Counted from the stretch's first letter, positions 32,997 to 43,402 are shown. The stretch is DNA of 64,000 nt from Erinaceus europaeus (GCF_950295315.1 NC_080177.1:76395786-76459785), one strand, 5' to 3'. A program made the numbers and translations. Notes: generated by a model from the sequence alone, not told the origin.

Positions 32997-33345
32997 AAAA
33001 TCTAAACACATTTACCATATCAATTTTGAGGCTAAGATTGTAACAGTCCAAATCTCATTTAAAATTTGGCCCTCAGAGAAAGAAATAGCAATCGTGTGTT
33101 AAGTAACTAACTACAAGTAGAACCAAAGAACAGAAAACGTGTCAAAGACACCTAAGGGTCTCTTCTAATATCCTGATAACCATTTATCTGTTGTTAGTGT
33201 TGTTTTTAACATTTTTGTGCTTAAAGTTTTCATCTCCATGAAGAGTAGTTTCTGCAGGCCTAGAATACTGCTGTTGGTTGCAGTGACAAGTCTGATGACC
33301 TTCACACACATAACCAGAATTCACATATGATACTGGGTCCTGATT
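32997..33345. other. Unique sequence
   Basis: Unrecognised AT-rich DNA, a sharp contrast in CpG content with the fragment that follows. Confidence 0.4.
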
Positions 33346-33797
33346 CCTTTTTTATCAGAGACAGAAACAGAGCTGGCAGTCAGCTGAGGTAAAGAACAAA
33401 CACCTCATCACAGACCCCTGCGAGCGTCAACCCGGCTCTGACCTAGCACGTTATGACTGGGCCCTCCTCAATCGCTATCGAACAGGCCATGGCCGGTGCG
33501 CCGCTATGTTCCATCGCTGGGGAGCCAGAGACGACCCGAACTGCCCCTGCGGCTCCAGACAGACTATGACCCACATAGTCAACGACTGCCACCTCTCCAG
33601 ATTCAAAGGAGGTCTCGGAACTTTACATCAGGCTCCACCTGACGCTGTTGACTGGCTGCGGAAGAAGGGCAAACGCTAGAAGAAGGAGAAAAGCCCTGCT
33701 CATCTCTGGCTTATGGTGGTGCTGGGGATTGAACGTGGGACCTCAGAGCCTCAGACATGAAAGTCTTTTACATAATCATTACTGTCTCCCAGGCCCC
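33346..33797 (-). repeat. SINE-C apparently split by a retroelement fragment
   Basis: The right part, 33692-33797 (CCTGCTCATCTCTGGCTTAT, GGGGATTGAACGTGGGACC, ATAATCATTACTGTCTCC), is an ordinary reverse SINE-C lacking its poly-T start. A T-run plus ATCAGAGACAGAAACAGAGC at 33349-33373, which looks like the missing SINE-C tail region, sits on the other side of the non-LTR fragment. I infer that the fragment lies inside the SINE-C. Confidence 0.55.
33374..33679 (+). pseudogene. C-terminal fragment of a non-LTR retrotransposon polyprotein (not L1)
   Basis: About 101 codons are open from a TGG at 33374 to a TAG at 33677; the fragment lacks an upstream ATG. Visible landmarks: PGSDLARYDWALLNRYRTGH (from 33431), then a cysteine motif C-x1-C-x7-H-x4-C with Cys codons at 33542, 33548 and 33587 and His at 33572 (CPCGSRQTMTHIVNDC), then SRFKGGLGTLHQ and a terminal DAVDWLRKKGKR. 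This layout is known from the C-terminal tail after the reverse transcriptase in Jockey/CR1/I-like non-LTR elements, where the zinc-knuckle-like motif follows the RT domain. L1 ORF2 at 57890-57950 has C-x3-C-x7-H-x4-C and otherwise different sequence, so this is not L1. I count 18 CpGs between 33411 and 33679, far above its surroundings. There is no frameshift or internal stop. The clade is unassigned, and a contamination or assembly artefact is possible. Confidence 0.6.
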
Positions 33798-33799
33798 TG

Positions 33800-34617
33800 G
33801 TCATTTTGAAACAAGATAAATTTTCATTTCTCAACATTCTCGATAACTACCCATGCAAATGTATAATAGCAAAAGTTGCATCCGATTAAGCAGATTTACA
33901 AAAATTAATAGCAACAAACACCCAGTCGGCTCTGAGAAGACATGAAACCTTGCCAACATCAATGGCCAGCACCAACAGACAGGAGCAGGAAAGGAAGGAC
34001 AAAGAAATCTCCCTATGACACTTTTCACATCTCTTTGCTAGATTTCCCCACTCATTATGTCCCTGAAGTTATTGGACTCTATCTCCCTTAACCTTGAGAA
34101 AAATAATTCCAGCAACCTTTAGCCTCTAGAAATTTCATCCTCCGAACATAATTGCCGTTAAAATTAATGGGCACACTTACGCCAGCTTATTTTTTTATTA
34201 CTGTCCTAGGGCTAATTTAAAAATCTCTTCTCTCGCTAATTATTGAATGCACTCATTTGATGAACAAATATTTAGCTGCTGAATAGGTGTGAGGCAACAG
34301 GGAAAAACAAGATCGATGAGACAGACAAGAATGGGCCTTTCAGGCAGAGGAAGTCTGTGTATAGCTTTCCTCACATCAGCCAAGACCATCCAAAGCTGCT
34401 GACTTATTTCTAAGCAACACTGATCCATCGGAAGTCCTGAGCACTCATAAGTCTATGAATCCCTACCCCTAAAGAGAAGCTTTACACCAAGAAAAATAAG
34501 ACTGAATGAGAGCTTATTGTTTAGTGCTATCTTGTAATTCAAGTCAAGCTTTTGATACTCCTTGAAAATTACTCTTTTAAACCAGAATTCAGGAGGAATA
34601 TATGGCAACTACCTTTT
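33800..34617. other. Unique sequence
   Basis: No repeat recognised. Short minus frames at 33831-34028 and 34240-34428 lack domains. Confidence 0.45.
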
Positions 34618-34832
34618 TTAAATTTTTATTTATTATTGGGGAGAGAGAGAGAGAGAGAGAAATTGAGAAGAGAGGGGGAGATAGGAGATAGGGAAAGAAA
34701 CAGACAGACAACTGCAGCCCTGCTTCACCACTCATGAAGCTTTCCCCCAGCAGGTGGGAACCAGAGGCTTGAACCCAGGTCCTTGCACACTGTAATATGT
34801 GCACTTAAACAGGTGCACCACCGCCTGGCCCC
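34618..34832 (-). repeat. SINE-B, minus, with TSD
   Basis: TTTTTATTTATTATTGGGGA, GAGGCTTGAACCCAGGTCC, GCACCACCGCCTGGCCCC. CAACTACCTTTT occurs on both sides. Confidence 0.92.
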
Positions 34833-34997
34833 AACAACTACCTTTTATAGTATCAACTACATAAGTGACTATGCCAGACTGTCATATGGAAAATATACAT
34901 TTGCTTACATGTCTCAGGGGATAATAATGTCTATGACAGGTAAGTAAAGTGTAAAGTAAGGCAGCGGTCACAATATGGTCTTTAAAATGAAATATAC

Positions 34998-35262
34998 AGG
35001 GGGCTGGGCAGTGGCACACCCAGCTGAGCACATGTGCAAGGACCCAGGTTCAAGTCTCAGCTCCCCATCTGCAAGGGGTACTCTTCAGAAGCAGTAAAGT
35101 GGATTGACAGGCATCTCTCTCTCTCTCTCTCCCTATCTCTCTCTCCCCTCTCAATTTCTCTCTGTTCTACAAAATAAAATAGAAAAAAAAGGCCACCAGA
35201 AGCAGTGGATTCATCATGCAAGAGCCAAGTCCCAGTGATAACCCTGGTGGCAATAATAAAAA
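34998..35262 (+). repeat. SINE-B head with SINE-A-type tail
   Basis: GGGGGCTGGGCAGTGGCACA head of B type, but the 3' end is the hairpin tail GGCCACCAGAAGCAGTGGAT...CCCTGGTGGC plus poly(A), normally found on SINE-A. Confidence 0.82.
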
Positions 35263-35277
35263 AAAAAGTATATTTTA

Positions 35278-35580
35278 GGGGGCTAGCAGTAGCTCAACGG
35301 GTTAAGCACACGTGGCACAAAGCTTAACCAGGTGTAAGGATCCTTGCTCGAGCACCCGGCTCCCCACCTGCAGGGGGTCACTTCATAAGCGGTGAAGCAG
35401 GTATGCAGGTGTCTGTCTTTCTCTCCCCCTCTGTCTTCCCCTCCTCTCTTCATTTCCCTCTGTCCTATCCAGCAACGACAGCAATAACAACAAGAAGCAA
35501 CAAGGGCAACAAAAGGGAAAAAATAACCTCCAGGAGCAGTGGATTCACACCAAGTCCCCCAGCAGTAACCCTGGAGACAA
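35278..35580 (+). repeat. SINE-A, long-tail form, with TSD
   Basis: GGGGCTAGCAGTAGCTCAAC head, CCTTGCTCGAGCACC, tail ACCTCCAGGAGCAGTGGATT. AAAAAAGTATATTTTA on both sides. Confidence 0.9.
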
Positions 35581-35611
35581 AAAAAAAAGTATATTTTATA
35601 TCATTTTAATT

Positions 35612-35742
35612 TTTTTTTTCTTTTTAAGACCAGAGCACTGCTCAGCTCTGGCTTATGGTGGTGTGAGTGATTGGACTTGGGACTTCAGAGCCTCAGGGTT
35701 GACAGTACCTTTGCATAACCATTAGGCTATCTCCTCCACCTC
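35612..35742 (-). repeat. SINE-C, minus
   Basis: Poly-T, CCAGAGCACTGCTCAGCTCT, ATAACCATTAGGCTATCTCC. Confidence 0.88.
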
Positions 35743-35768
35743 TTTCCTCTCTTTAAAAACTCTAATAC

Positions 35769-36035
35769 TGGGAGTCGGGTGTAGCTCAGCGGGTTAAGTG
35801 CACGTGGCACAAAGCCCAAGGACCAGCATAAGCTTCAAGCCCCCGGCTCCCCACCTGCAGGGGAGTAGCTTCACAAGCAGTGAAGTAGGTCTGCAGGTAT
35901 CTATCTCTCTCCTTCTGTCTTCCCCTCCTCTCTCCATTTCTCTCTGTCCTATCCAACAATGACACCAATAAGAATAACTACAACAATAAAACAACAAGGG
36001 CAACAAAAGGGAATAAATAGTTTTTAAAAATCAAA
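35769..36035 (+). repeat. SINE-A with TSD
   Basis: GGGAGTCGGGTGTAGCTCAG head, GCAACAAAAGGGAATAAATA end. AAAACTCTAATAC on both sides. B box shortened. Confidence 0.92.
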
Positions 36036-36458
36036 AAAACTCTAATACCCTCTGTCTAAAATGCCTTATTAGATAAACTATCATCACTAAGATAAATGTC
36101 ACCTCTTGCCCTCTGAGGCCTCTGTAACAGAATCTGTTCTCTAAATATCACTATTCCTTGAGTGCTTTATTGAACTGATATATCTTGAAACAAATGAAAA
36201 GTATAAGCTGTGAATCATACTTGCTTACATTGGAAAAGAATACATTTCTTGTGGGTTAGCACTATAATTAAATTCTCAATACAAAATATGTCCCTGAGGG
36301 TCTTACTTCAGAAATAATCCCATGGGAGTCCTATCACAAAACATTAATACACACATGTATACAGAATGTATTATTAATATATTGTTGGTACAAAAATGTA
36401 AGGTGTTACGCATTAAACAAAGCGAATTAATTTACCCCCTTTTCAAAATGAGTCTTCA
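36036..36458. other. Unique sequence
   Basis: Unrecognised AT-rich DNA. Confidence 0.4.
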
Positions 36459-36665
36459 GGGGCCAGGTGGTGGCGCACCTGATTAAGCACTCACATTACA
36501 ATATGCAAGGACCCAGGTTCAAGCCCCCGGTCCCCACCTGCAGGGGGGAAGCTTCACGAGCGGTGAAGCAGGGCTGCAGGCGTCTCTCTGTCTCTCTCCT
36601 TCCCTATCTCCTCCTCCCTCTCAATATCTCTCTGTCTCTATCCGGCAATAAATAAATATTTTTAA
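36459..36665 (+). repeat. SINE-B
   Basis: GGGGCCAGGTGGTGGCGCAC head, AGGTTCAAGCCCCC, end CTATCCGGCAATAAATAAAT. Confidence 0.93.
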
Positions 36666-37885
36666 AGGTGTCTTCATATTACTACACAAATGGCATTACA
36701 AATGCAAAACGTAACATTAAAACTAAAATGTAAACTCACGCGAATTACCTTAAGGATACATAAAAAAAAAAAAAAGAAAAACACAATAACCAGATGAAGG
36801 TTATTGTATTTTTGTATTATTGTACAAGAGTACAAGCTTCCTTGTATAAAAATAAAGAATTCTACGTTCTTTCGGATAGAAACAAAAAAATGTGCAGAGT
36901 TTAGCTCTTGTTTTTTTAACATTCTGGTTCTTATCAGTATAACTGAAAATGAGGGTGAGGAGGGAACTCCCTGAGGATCCATCCTATGACACTCTGGTTG
37001 AGTTCTGAGAATTCAGTGTGGAACAAAAAAAAAAACAGTTCCTCACTCTTCTGAAACAACAGGGACAGGAATATTGGGGAGAAAAAACACAGCATTGCAA
37101 ATAGTGATGAAACAACAGAGAAAGAACAAAGAGAAGTTTCTTTAGATTCAAACCTACTTGTCACCAGTAGGTGAGCAGTAGTTGTTTTGTTTAATATGAC
37201 TTACCATGAAGGGTGGTCAAATCAGTGGCAGTACCAAAGGTTAAGGAGGCTTACCTAGGTCTTCCATCACTGTCTCTGGGCTATCACTCCTGACTCCTTT
37301 TCCTTAAGTCAGAACAAAGCCAGAGTGTTTATTCCATATTTCAAAATTAAGGGAAAATGACGACCCTTATCAAGGATGGCTTCTGTGTACATGGCACCAC
37401 ACAAATTGAGTGGCTCTTAGCCCAACCAACACGGAAAATGGGAACAGACACACGTAGCATAATCACGATAGACAACCTGGTCTTTTAACCACCAGATCCA
37501 CGTTCCACAAAACCAATTTAGTGGAGACAGATATTGATCATGAAGACACTTACAGCAAAGAGATCAACTCTGTCCATTTCTCCTCATTTTCCCAACAGCT
37601 CTTCAAGGTCAGAGAAGACGTCTACTACCTTCTATAAATCTTCATTAAATCTAGGACAGAGCTGTCCACACGGGAAGTCTGCCAGGTACCCTTGAGGGAA
37701 GAAAAGGTATTAAAGGATTCAGTGAGTTATTTTCATGGAAAATAAATGTGGCATCTAGACACAGTGAATAGATAAATCGGACTGAGGGAAACATGCACAC
37801 GGGAAAGTAAGAGAGGTGAGATTGGATCTGGGGGTCGGATGCAATGCAGGAAGGCAAGGAGAACCAAGTGTGAGAGGGGAACTCA
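36666..37885. other. Unique 1.2 kb
   Basis: No repeat or exon recognised. Minus frames at 36674-36982 and 37651-37926 have no domain. Confidence 0.5.
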
Positions 37886-38132
37886 GGGGGGCCAAGCAGG
37901 TTAAGTGCACATGATGTCAAGCACAAGGACCAATGTAAGGACCCCAGTTCGAGCCCCGGAGACCCCGGCTCCCCACCTGCAAGGGAGTCGCTTCACGGAC
38001 AGTAAAGCAGGTCTGCAGGTGTCTCTCTTTCTCTCCCCCTCTCTGTCTTCCCCTCCTCTCTCCATTTCTCTCTGTTCTCTCCAACAACAATGATAGCAAT
38101 AATAATAACAATAAACAACAAGGGCAGCAAAA
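37886..38132 (+). repeat. SINE-A, head shortened
   Basis: GGGGGGCCAAGCAGGTTAAG, CAGTTCGAGCCCCGG, tail ACAACAAGGGCAGCAAAAGG. Confidence 0.88.
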
Positions 38133-38265
38133 GGGTTGGGGAAATAGCATAACGGTTCTGCAAGAAGACGTTTGTATCTGATGCACCAAAGGTTCCAGAT
38201 TCAACACCAGCATCACCAGCATATGCCAGAGCTGAGCTGTGCTCTGGTAATAATAATAATAATAA
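38133..38265 (+). repeat. SINE-C abutting SINE-A
   Basis: GGGTTGGGGAAATAGCATAA head, AGATTCAACACCAGCATCAC, CCAGAGCTGAGCTGTGCTCT, (TAA)n tail. No bases separate it from the preceding SINE. Confidence 0.85.
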
Positions 38266-38571
38266 TTAATAAAATAAAACTCAATCAGCATATTGGTATT
38301 TATTTTTTTAAAAGATTGAATTATCTCCATGAAATTCAAGATGACACATGATATGATTGTATTTTAATAACAATGATATGAAAGTCAACAGAAATAATTA
38401 AGGAAATAGTCATTACCAGATATCAATGAGATAATTAGGAAACAATTGGAAATTAGATCTGAAACAGAAAAATTAGGCAGGTCTTGCACTGCCTATGTGA
38501 AGGTCATTTGTCTCCAAGCATGTTTGAGTTTCTGTAGTGCACCAGGCATTGTTCTGGGTACAGAGTGGATA
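38266..38571. other. Unique sequence
   Basis: Unrecognised. Confidence 0.35.
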
Positions 38572-38690
38572 GGAGTGGGTGGGAGAAGATAGCATAATGG
38601 TTATACAAACAGACTGACGGATGCCTGAAGTCCCAGGTTTAGTCCCCACCAACACTATAAGCCAGAGCTGATCAGAGTATATAGGAGCAA
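38572..38690 (+). repeat. SINE-C
   Basis: GAGAAGATAGCATAATGGTT head, CCCAGGTTTAGTCCCCACC, AAGCCAGAGCTGATCAGAG. Confidence 0.83.
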
Positions 38691-39233
38691 CAAAAAAAGA
38701 AGAATTTAAGATGCTCTAGAGAAAGGAGTAAGGTAAATAATCAGAGACAGGGTTTCTCATAATGCAAAGTATGCATAATTATACAAAATATGCATCATTT
38801 TCAAAAGGTGAGTAATTGAGAGTGAAGGTGTCTTTCAAGTGGTTTGGAGATAAAGCTAAGGGATATAAGAGGGTATATAAAGGCCCCATCGTCCTCCATG
38901 ATTCTGGAACTAAACAAAAGAGGCAGGGCCTCTGCCCTCATAAACACCACAGCTTTAGTCTAGAAAAGAGATCATTTTAAGAGAAAGGGAAAGAGAAAGC
39001 TATGAAAGAAAAGAAAGTATGTAAGGACTTGAAAGGGGACTGAGGTGTGATTTAGATTACAGAGGTTAAAGAAGGTCGGTCATCTGAATAAGTGACATTT
39101 TGTCTACAGTCTGACAAATGAGCATAACAGGGGAGGAGGAGGAGAGGGACTCAGACAGAAAATAAGATAAGCAAACATCCTGAGGCAGGAAAGGCCCTGC
39201 TGCCTTTGAGGCACCAGAGATTAAGAGTCCTCA
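38691..39233. other. Unique sequence
   Basis: Purine-rich in parts (38960-39020). No gene signal. Confidence 0.4.
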
Positions 39234-39235
39234 AG

Positions 39236-39591
39236 GGGGTCGGGCGGTGGCGCAGTGGGTTAAGCGCATGTGGCGCAAAGCACAGGGACCGGCGTAAAGG
39301 ATCCCAGTTCGAGCCCCTGGCTCCCCACCTGCAGGGGAGTCTCTTCACAGGCGGTGAAGCAGGTCTGCAGGTGTCTATCTTTCTCTCCCCTCTCTCTCTG
39401 TCTTCCCTTCCTCTCTCCATTTCTCTCTGTCCTATCCAACAACGAATTGTGTCAACAAGGGCAATGATAATAGCCACAGCGAAGCTACAACAAGGGCAAC
39501 AAAAGGGGGGAAAAAATGGCCTCCAGGAGCGGTGGATTCATGGTGCAGGCACCGAGCCCAGCAATAGCCCTGGAGGAGGAGAGAAAAAAAA
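39236..39591 (+). repeat. SINE-A, long-tail form, with TSD
   Basis: GGGGGTCGGGCGGTGGCGCA head, CAGTTCGAGCCCC, hairpin tail GGCCTCCAGGAGCGGTGGAT...CCCTGGAGGAG, poly(A). AAGAGTCCTCAAGG / AAGAGTCCTCGAGG flank it. Confidence 0.95.
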
Positions 39592-39654
39592 AAAGAGTCC
39601 TCGAGGACAAGCTCAGAACAATCAAAGAGAACAGGGCACAAAGCAAGATTGAAA

Positions 39655-39800
39655 AAGTGGGCATTTACAGATGTGGAAACTGAAGCTCAGAGAGGCTGAG
39701 GAACACACTCAGGCTTATCCCGGTAGAAACTGACACTCACTCCCTGAACACACATGATTTTGAGTCCAAGTCTGGACTCCTCGCTATTCCAAGATATTCC
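39655..39800 (+). repeat. MIR fragment
   Basis: TTTACAGATGTGGAAACTGA, GCTCAGAGAGGCTGAG and GAGTCCAAGTCTGGACTCC follow the MIR consensus. Confidence 0.85.
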
Positions 39801-39802
39801 TC

Positions 39803-39866
39803 AAACTTTCTGACCTTAAGAGTCACCTGAAGGGCCTGTTCACATACAAATTCCTAAATACAAACC
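39803..39866 (+). repeat. MER5-like DNA-transposon fragment
   Basis: CCTCAAACTTTCTGACCTTA, AGAGTCACCTGAAGGGCCTG and TTCACATACAAATTCCTAAA resemble the hAT-type MER5 family. Short and diverged. Confidence 0.5.
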
Positions 39867-39869
39867 AAA

Positions 39870-40985
39870 ACAACAATGAGTCCTCACATTGGTGAGAATA
39901 GCTGCCAGACAAAAGACTAGAAACAAGTATTATAGAGGATCTGGAGAGAAGGAAGCCTTGTACACTGTTGCTGGGACTATACACTGGTGTAGCCACTGTG
40001 GAAAGCAGTAGGGAGATTCCTCAAAAAATGAAAAATAGATCCAGTTAGCTCACTTCTAGATATATACTCAAAAATGCAAAAATACTCATTTAAATAAATA
40101 TATGCTTTGTGTCAGGCTTCTAGGAACATTCCTAAATAGAGTCCCTAGCTCCCTTCCACCCTGAGGCCCCTACTCTCACCTGCTCTATTCCTACTTTCTG
40201 GTTCCTGCTTATTAAACATTGTGTCCTGTTTTCCATCTCACTGCCTTTCAGCCACCAAGTTGCAGACACTACTATGATTCCATCCTGACCTCCCTGGGCA
40301 GATGACCTCACCAATGCATCCTGGAACCTCACCTCCCCAGACCCCTGCCCCACTAGGGAAAGACAGAAACAGGCTAGGGGTATGGATCCACCTGCCAACT
40401 CCCATGTCCAGTGGAGAAGCAATTACAGAAGCCAGAACTCCCAGCTTCTGCACCCCATAAAGAATGTTGGTCCATACTCCCAGAGGGATAAACAATAGGG
40501 AAGTTTCCAATGGAGGGGATGGGACACAGAACTATGGTTGTGGGAACTGTATGGAATCACACCCCTATTACAATTATACCCCTTATAATTTTGTAAATCA
40601 CTATTAAATCAACTAATAAAAAATAAAACAAAATAAATTTATGCTATGTGTGTATTGCAACACTATTTACAATAGCCAAGAAGAAGTTAAGTGTCCATCA
40701 ATTAACAAACGATATATAAGATATATATGTATATGTATATATATGACATGGAATACTATTAAATAATTATATATGTGAAGTGGCAGGTGCAAACCTGCCA
40801 CTTACAACATGGATGGACCTAGAAAGGATTTTGCTTAATGAAACAAGCCCAACAAAAGAGCAGATTATGTTGGATCTCATTCATATGTGATCTAGAGAGA
40901 AAACAGATGAACTGAATGAAACAAAAATACGCTTTGAAACAACTTTTTCTAACCATCAAGGAAAGGGAATGGAGTTGGGTAAATC
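39870..40985 (+). pseudogene. Old LINE-1 ORF2 3' region, split by element X
   Basis: 39870-40111 (CTCACATTGGTGAGAATAGC, GTACACTGTTGCTGGGACTA, TGTGGAAAGCAGTAGGGAGA) and 40631-40985 (ACACTATTTACAATAGCCAA, AGTGTCCATCAATTAACAAA, ACATGGATGGACCTAGAAAG) are consecutive pieces of the L1 ORF2 C-terminal region. They are more diverged than the 57-58 kb copy. Stops and frameshifts are present. Confidence 0.8.
40112..40630 (+). mobile_element. Element X inserted in old LINE-1, with 20-bp TSD
   Basis: 5'-truncated X (GTCAGGCTTCTAGGAACATT to ACTAATAAAAAATAAAACAA). The flanks AAATAAATATATGCTTTGTG (40092-40111) and AAATAAATTTATGCTATGTG (40631-40650) differ at two of 20 positions. A long TSD, 5' truncation and A-rich 3' end are hallmarks of target-primed reverse transcription. 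Confidence 0.82.
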
Positions 40986-41007
40986 AGGACAGAGAAGGAA
41001 AACTTCC

Positions 41008-41095
41008 AATGGTCACACTCACAGGTTCTCAGTTTAAGAGTTCAGTAACTTTGGGAGAGAGGCCATTCAACCCGTAGCAAAGTTTATCCTCAAAG
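41008..41095 (+). repeat. Old mammalian repeat fragment, possible
   Basis: GGTCACACTCACAGGTTCTC, GGCCATTCAACCCGTAGCAA recall the far end of the same dispersed repeat suspected at 23210. Weak. Confidence 0.35.
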
Positions 41096-41711
41096 ATGTG
41101 CGGAGGGGAAGTTCAAGAGAAAGTATGGCACCTGAGATCAGCAGCAGCAAATGCCCATTACCATTCACCAGGGAAGGGCTGAGGCAGTAACTGTCCCAAC
41201 TTCTGTCTCTCCAACCTCTGCCAGAGACAAACCCAACCAGAAGTCAAAAGGCAATGGAGGAGTCCATAGATGTTGTTGGAATGCAGGGGTGGGGATGTGG
41301 GGGAGGGAAATCCACTCACCCTTCTAAATTCTTCTTTGTGGGCTGGATAAGTTGTCAAAACAACCTCAGATAGGTTGCCAAAGGAGAAATCAATTTAATA
41401 AAGTGAGCACAATAATTATGCAGGCCCTGTCCTCAGTCCAGGAAAAAGGGCACATAAATCTCAAAGCGAGGGAACAGGGCATCCGGGAGAAGATGAGGAC
41501 TTCTATAAGACAGAAAGGACGACTTGCTGTGACAAGCTGTGCCTCTGGGTGTACACCCTGCCTCAAGGTAGGTTCTCCTAAACGTTCTTGCCAATATCTC
41601 TAAACCTAGGTAACCCGTATTCTTTAAATCATATTAACAGTTTCTTCCTGAGGTCCACAGAGCCTCAATTCACCTCAAAGAAAGGAAGCCCTGGTTTACA
41701 AAGTTCTGCCT
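41096..41711. other. Unique sequence
   Basis: Frames of 66-83 codons without domains. Confidence 0.45.
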
Positions 41712-41918
41712 GGGGGCCAGGCAGTGGCGCACCTGGTCAAGCACACACATTACAGTGCGCAAGGAAGGACCCAGGCTCAAGCCCCTGGTCCCCACCTGCA
41801 GGGGGGAAGCTTCACAACTGCTGAAGCAGGGCTGCAAATGTCCACCTCTTTCCCTCTCAACTTCCTCCCCCCCCCAATATCTCTGTCTCTATCTAATAAA
41901 TAAATGAAAATTTTTTAA
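41712..41918 (+). repeat. SINE-B
   Basis: GGGGGCCAGGCAGTGGCGCA head, AGGCTCAAGCCCC, end CTATCTAATAAATAAATGAA. Confidence 0.92.
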
Positions 41919-42642
41919 ATTCTTTCTGCTTTCTCATCACTAGAACATTCAAATAAGCACTGTGAGCTAAGAATCTCCATTTCTGAGAGTTAATTTGACT
42001 TTCACGTATGGTTGTTTTTCTAAAATACAAGATTACTATAATATGAAATGCTAATTGTTTCAGCATCTTGCATGACACCACTGGAAGAGGAGATGCAAAT
42101 CAAGCCATAATATAATTATGGATGCTCTCACCCTATCTAAATGTGCTTTTCTTCTCTAACGGGTTCAGGTAAGTGGCCCTTGTATTTTTCCATCTAAAGC
42201 CTACCTCTTGCAGGCTAGGGATTCTGTGCTGCTGCTGAAATGCTTGACATTACCAGAAGGTACAGAGAGTCTTGTTTTAAATAAACAGAACAGAGCTTTT
42301 GTATCCAAATTACACTTTCTAGATAATCACCTTGAGAGGCTAAATATTTAGTCCACATGGCTGTATTTTTATACCAGTGAACTCTTATTAAAATACTATA
42401 TCAAGACAAACTCTGAAAGTGGGGGGGGGGGGGAGACACCATCAGAGAAGGAGGGCACAGCTTGAGGGACATTAGAGAGGCGGGGCTGCACACGGGCTTA
42501 ATGACTACGGAGAGTTAAAGAGGCAGAAAACCCTCTTTATCTTCATCACAAGATGTTATAGGCTGCTTTCCAGCTGTCCATCTTTATTCATGTCTGTTCT
42601 CTTACCAGGACAGAATGAAACACCTTTTTGATAGAAGTGTTT
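41919..42642. other. Unique sequence with G run
   Basis: No interspersed repeat seen. A G-run lies at 42421-42434. Confidence 0.5.
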
Positions 42643-42746
42643 CAAGGAAGGAAGGAAGGAAGGAAGAGGGGGAAGGAAGGAAGGAAGGAAAGAAGGAAGG
42701 AAGGAAGGAAGGAAGGAAGGAAGGAAGGAAGGAAGGAAGGAAGGGG
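42643..42746. repeat. (GGAA)n microsatellite
   Basis: About 25 GGAA-type units with a few interruptions. The long basic or Ser/Phe-rich frames here are artefacts of the repeat. Confidence 0.95.
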
Positions 42747-42872
42747 AAGGGGAAGAGAAGGGAAGGGAAAAGGAAAAGAAGGAAGAAACAGACTGGAGTT
42801 GAAGAAGGGGAGGGGAAGGGAAGAAATGTCAGCAGAGGGAAAAGACATCAAGATGTCATTTAAGAAATGTTT

Positions 42873-43040
42873 TGGTGGTCCGGGAGGTGGTGCAGTGATA
42901 AGGCTTCGGACTCTCAAGCAGGAGGTCCCGAGTTCGATCCCCAGCAGCACATGTGCCAGAGTGATGTCTGGTTCTTTCTCTCTCCTCCTATCTTTCTCAT
43001 TAATAAATAAATGAAATCTTTTTAAAAAATAAATAAATCC
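42873..43040 (+). repeat. SINE-D, well preserved
   Basis: GGTCCGGGAGGTGGTGCAGT head, B box GAGTTCGATCCCCAG, ATGTCTGGTTCTTTCTCTCT, (ATAA)n tail. The best D copy here and the source of my head sequence. Confidence 0.9.
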
Positions 43041-43060
43041 CTGTGCCCTTTTCTCTTTAA

Positions 43061-43074
43061 AAGGAAAGAAAGAA

Positions 43075-43110
<36 letters not shown>
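43061..43110. repeat. (GAAA)n microsatellite
   Basis: GAAA units immediately left of a SINE-A. Confidence 0.92.
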
Positions 43111-43111
43111 G

Positions 43112-43402
43112 GGGAGTCGGGCTGTAGCACAGCGGGTTAAGCGCAGGTGGCGCAAAGCACAAGGACCGGCATAAGGATCCCGGTTCGAACCCCGGCTCCC
43201 CACCTGCAGGGGAGTCGCTTCACAGGCGGTGAAGCAGGGCTGCAGGTGTCTGTCTTTCTCTCCCCCTCTCTGTCTTCCCCTCCTCTCTCCATTTCTCTCT
43301 GTCCTATCCATCAACGACAACAACAATAATAATAACTACAACAATAAAACAACAAGGGCAACAAAAGGGAATAAATAAATAAAATGAATATTAAAAAAAA
43401 AA
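43112..43402 (+). repeat. SINE-A
   Basis: GGGGAGTCGGGCTGTAGCAC head, CGGTTCGAACCCCGG, GGGCAACAAAAGGGAATAAA end. Confidence 0.95.

Noticed and set aside
33374..33679. Host gene exon as explanation for the CpG-rich frame
   Set aside because: The C-x1-C-x7-H-x4-C motif with flanking LNRYRTGHGRC is characteristic of non-LTR retrotransposon C-termini, there are no splice sites at its edges, and it ends in a stop inside repeat DNA.
42615..43130. Lys/Glu/Gly-rich and Ser/Phe/Leu-rich frames up to 162 codons
   Set aside because: (GGAA)n repeat translated on both strands.
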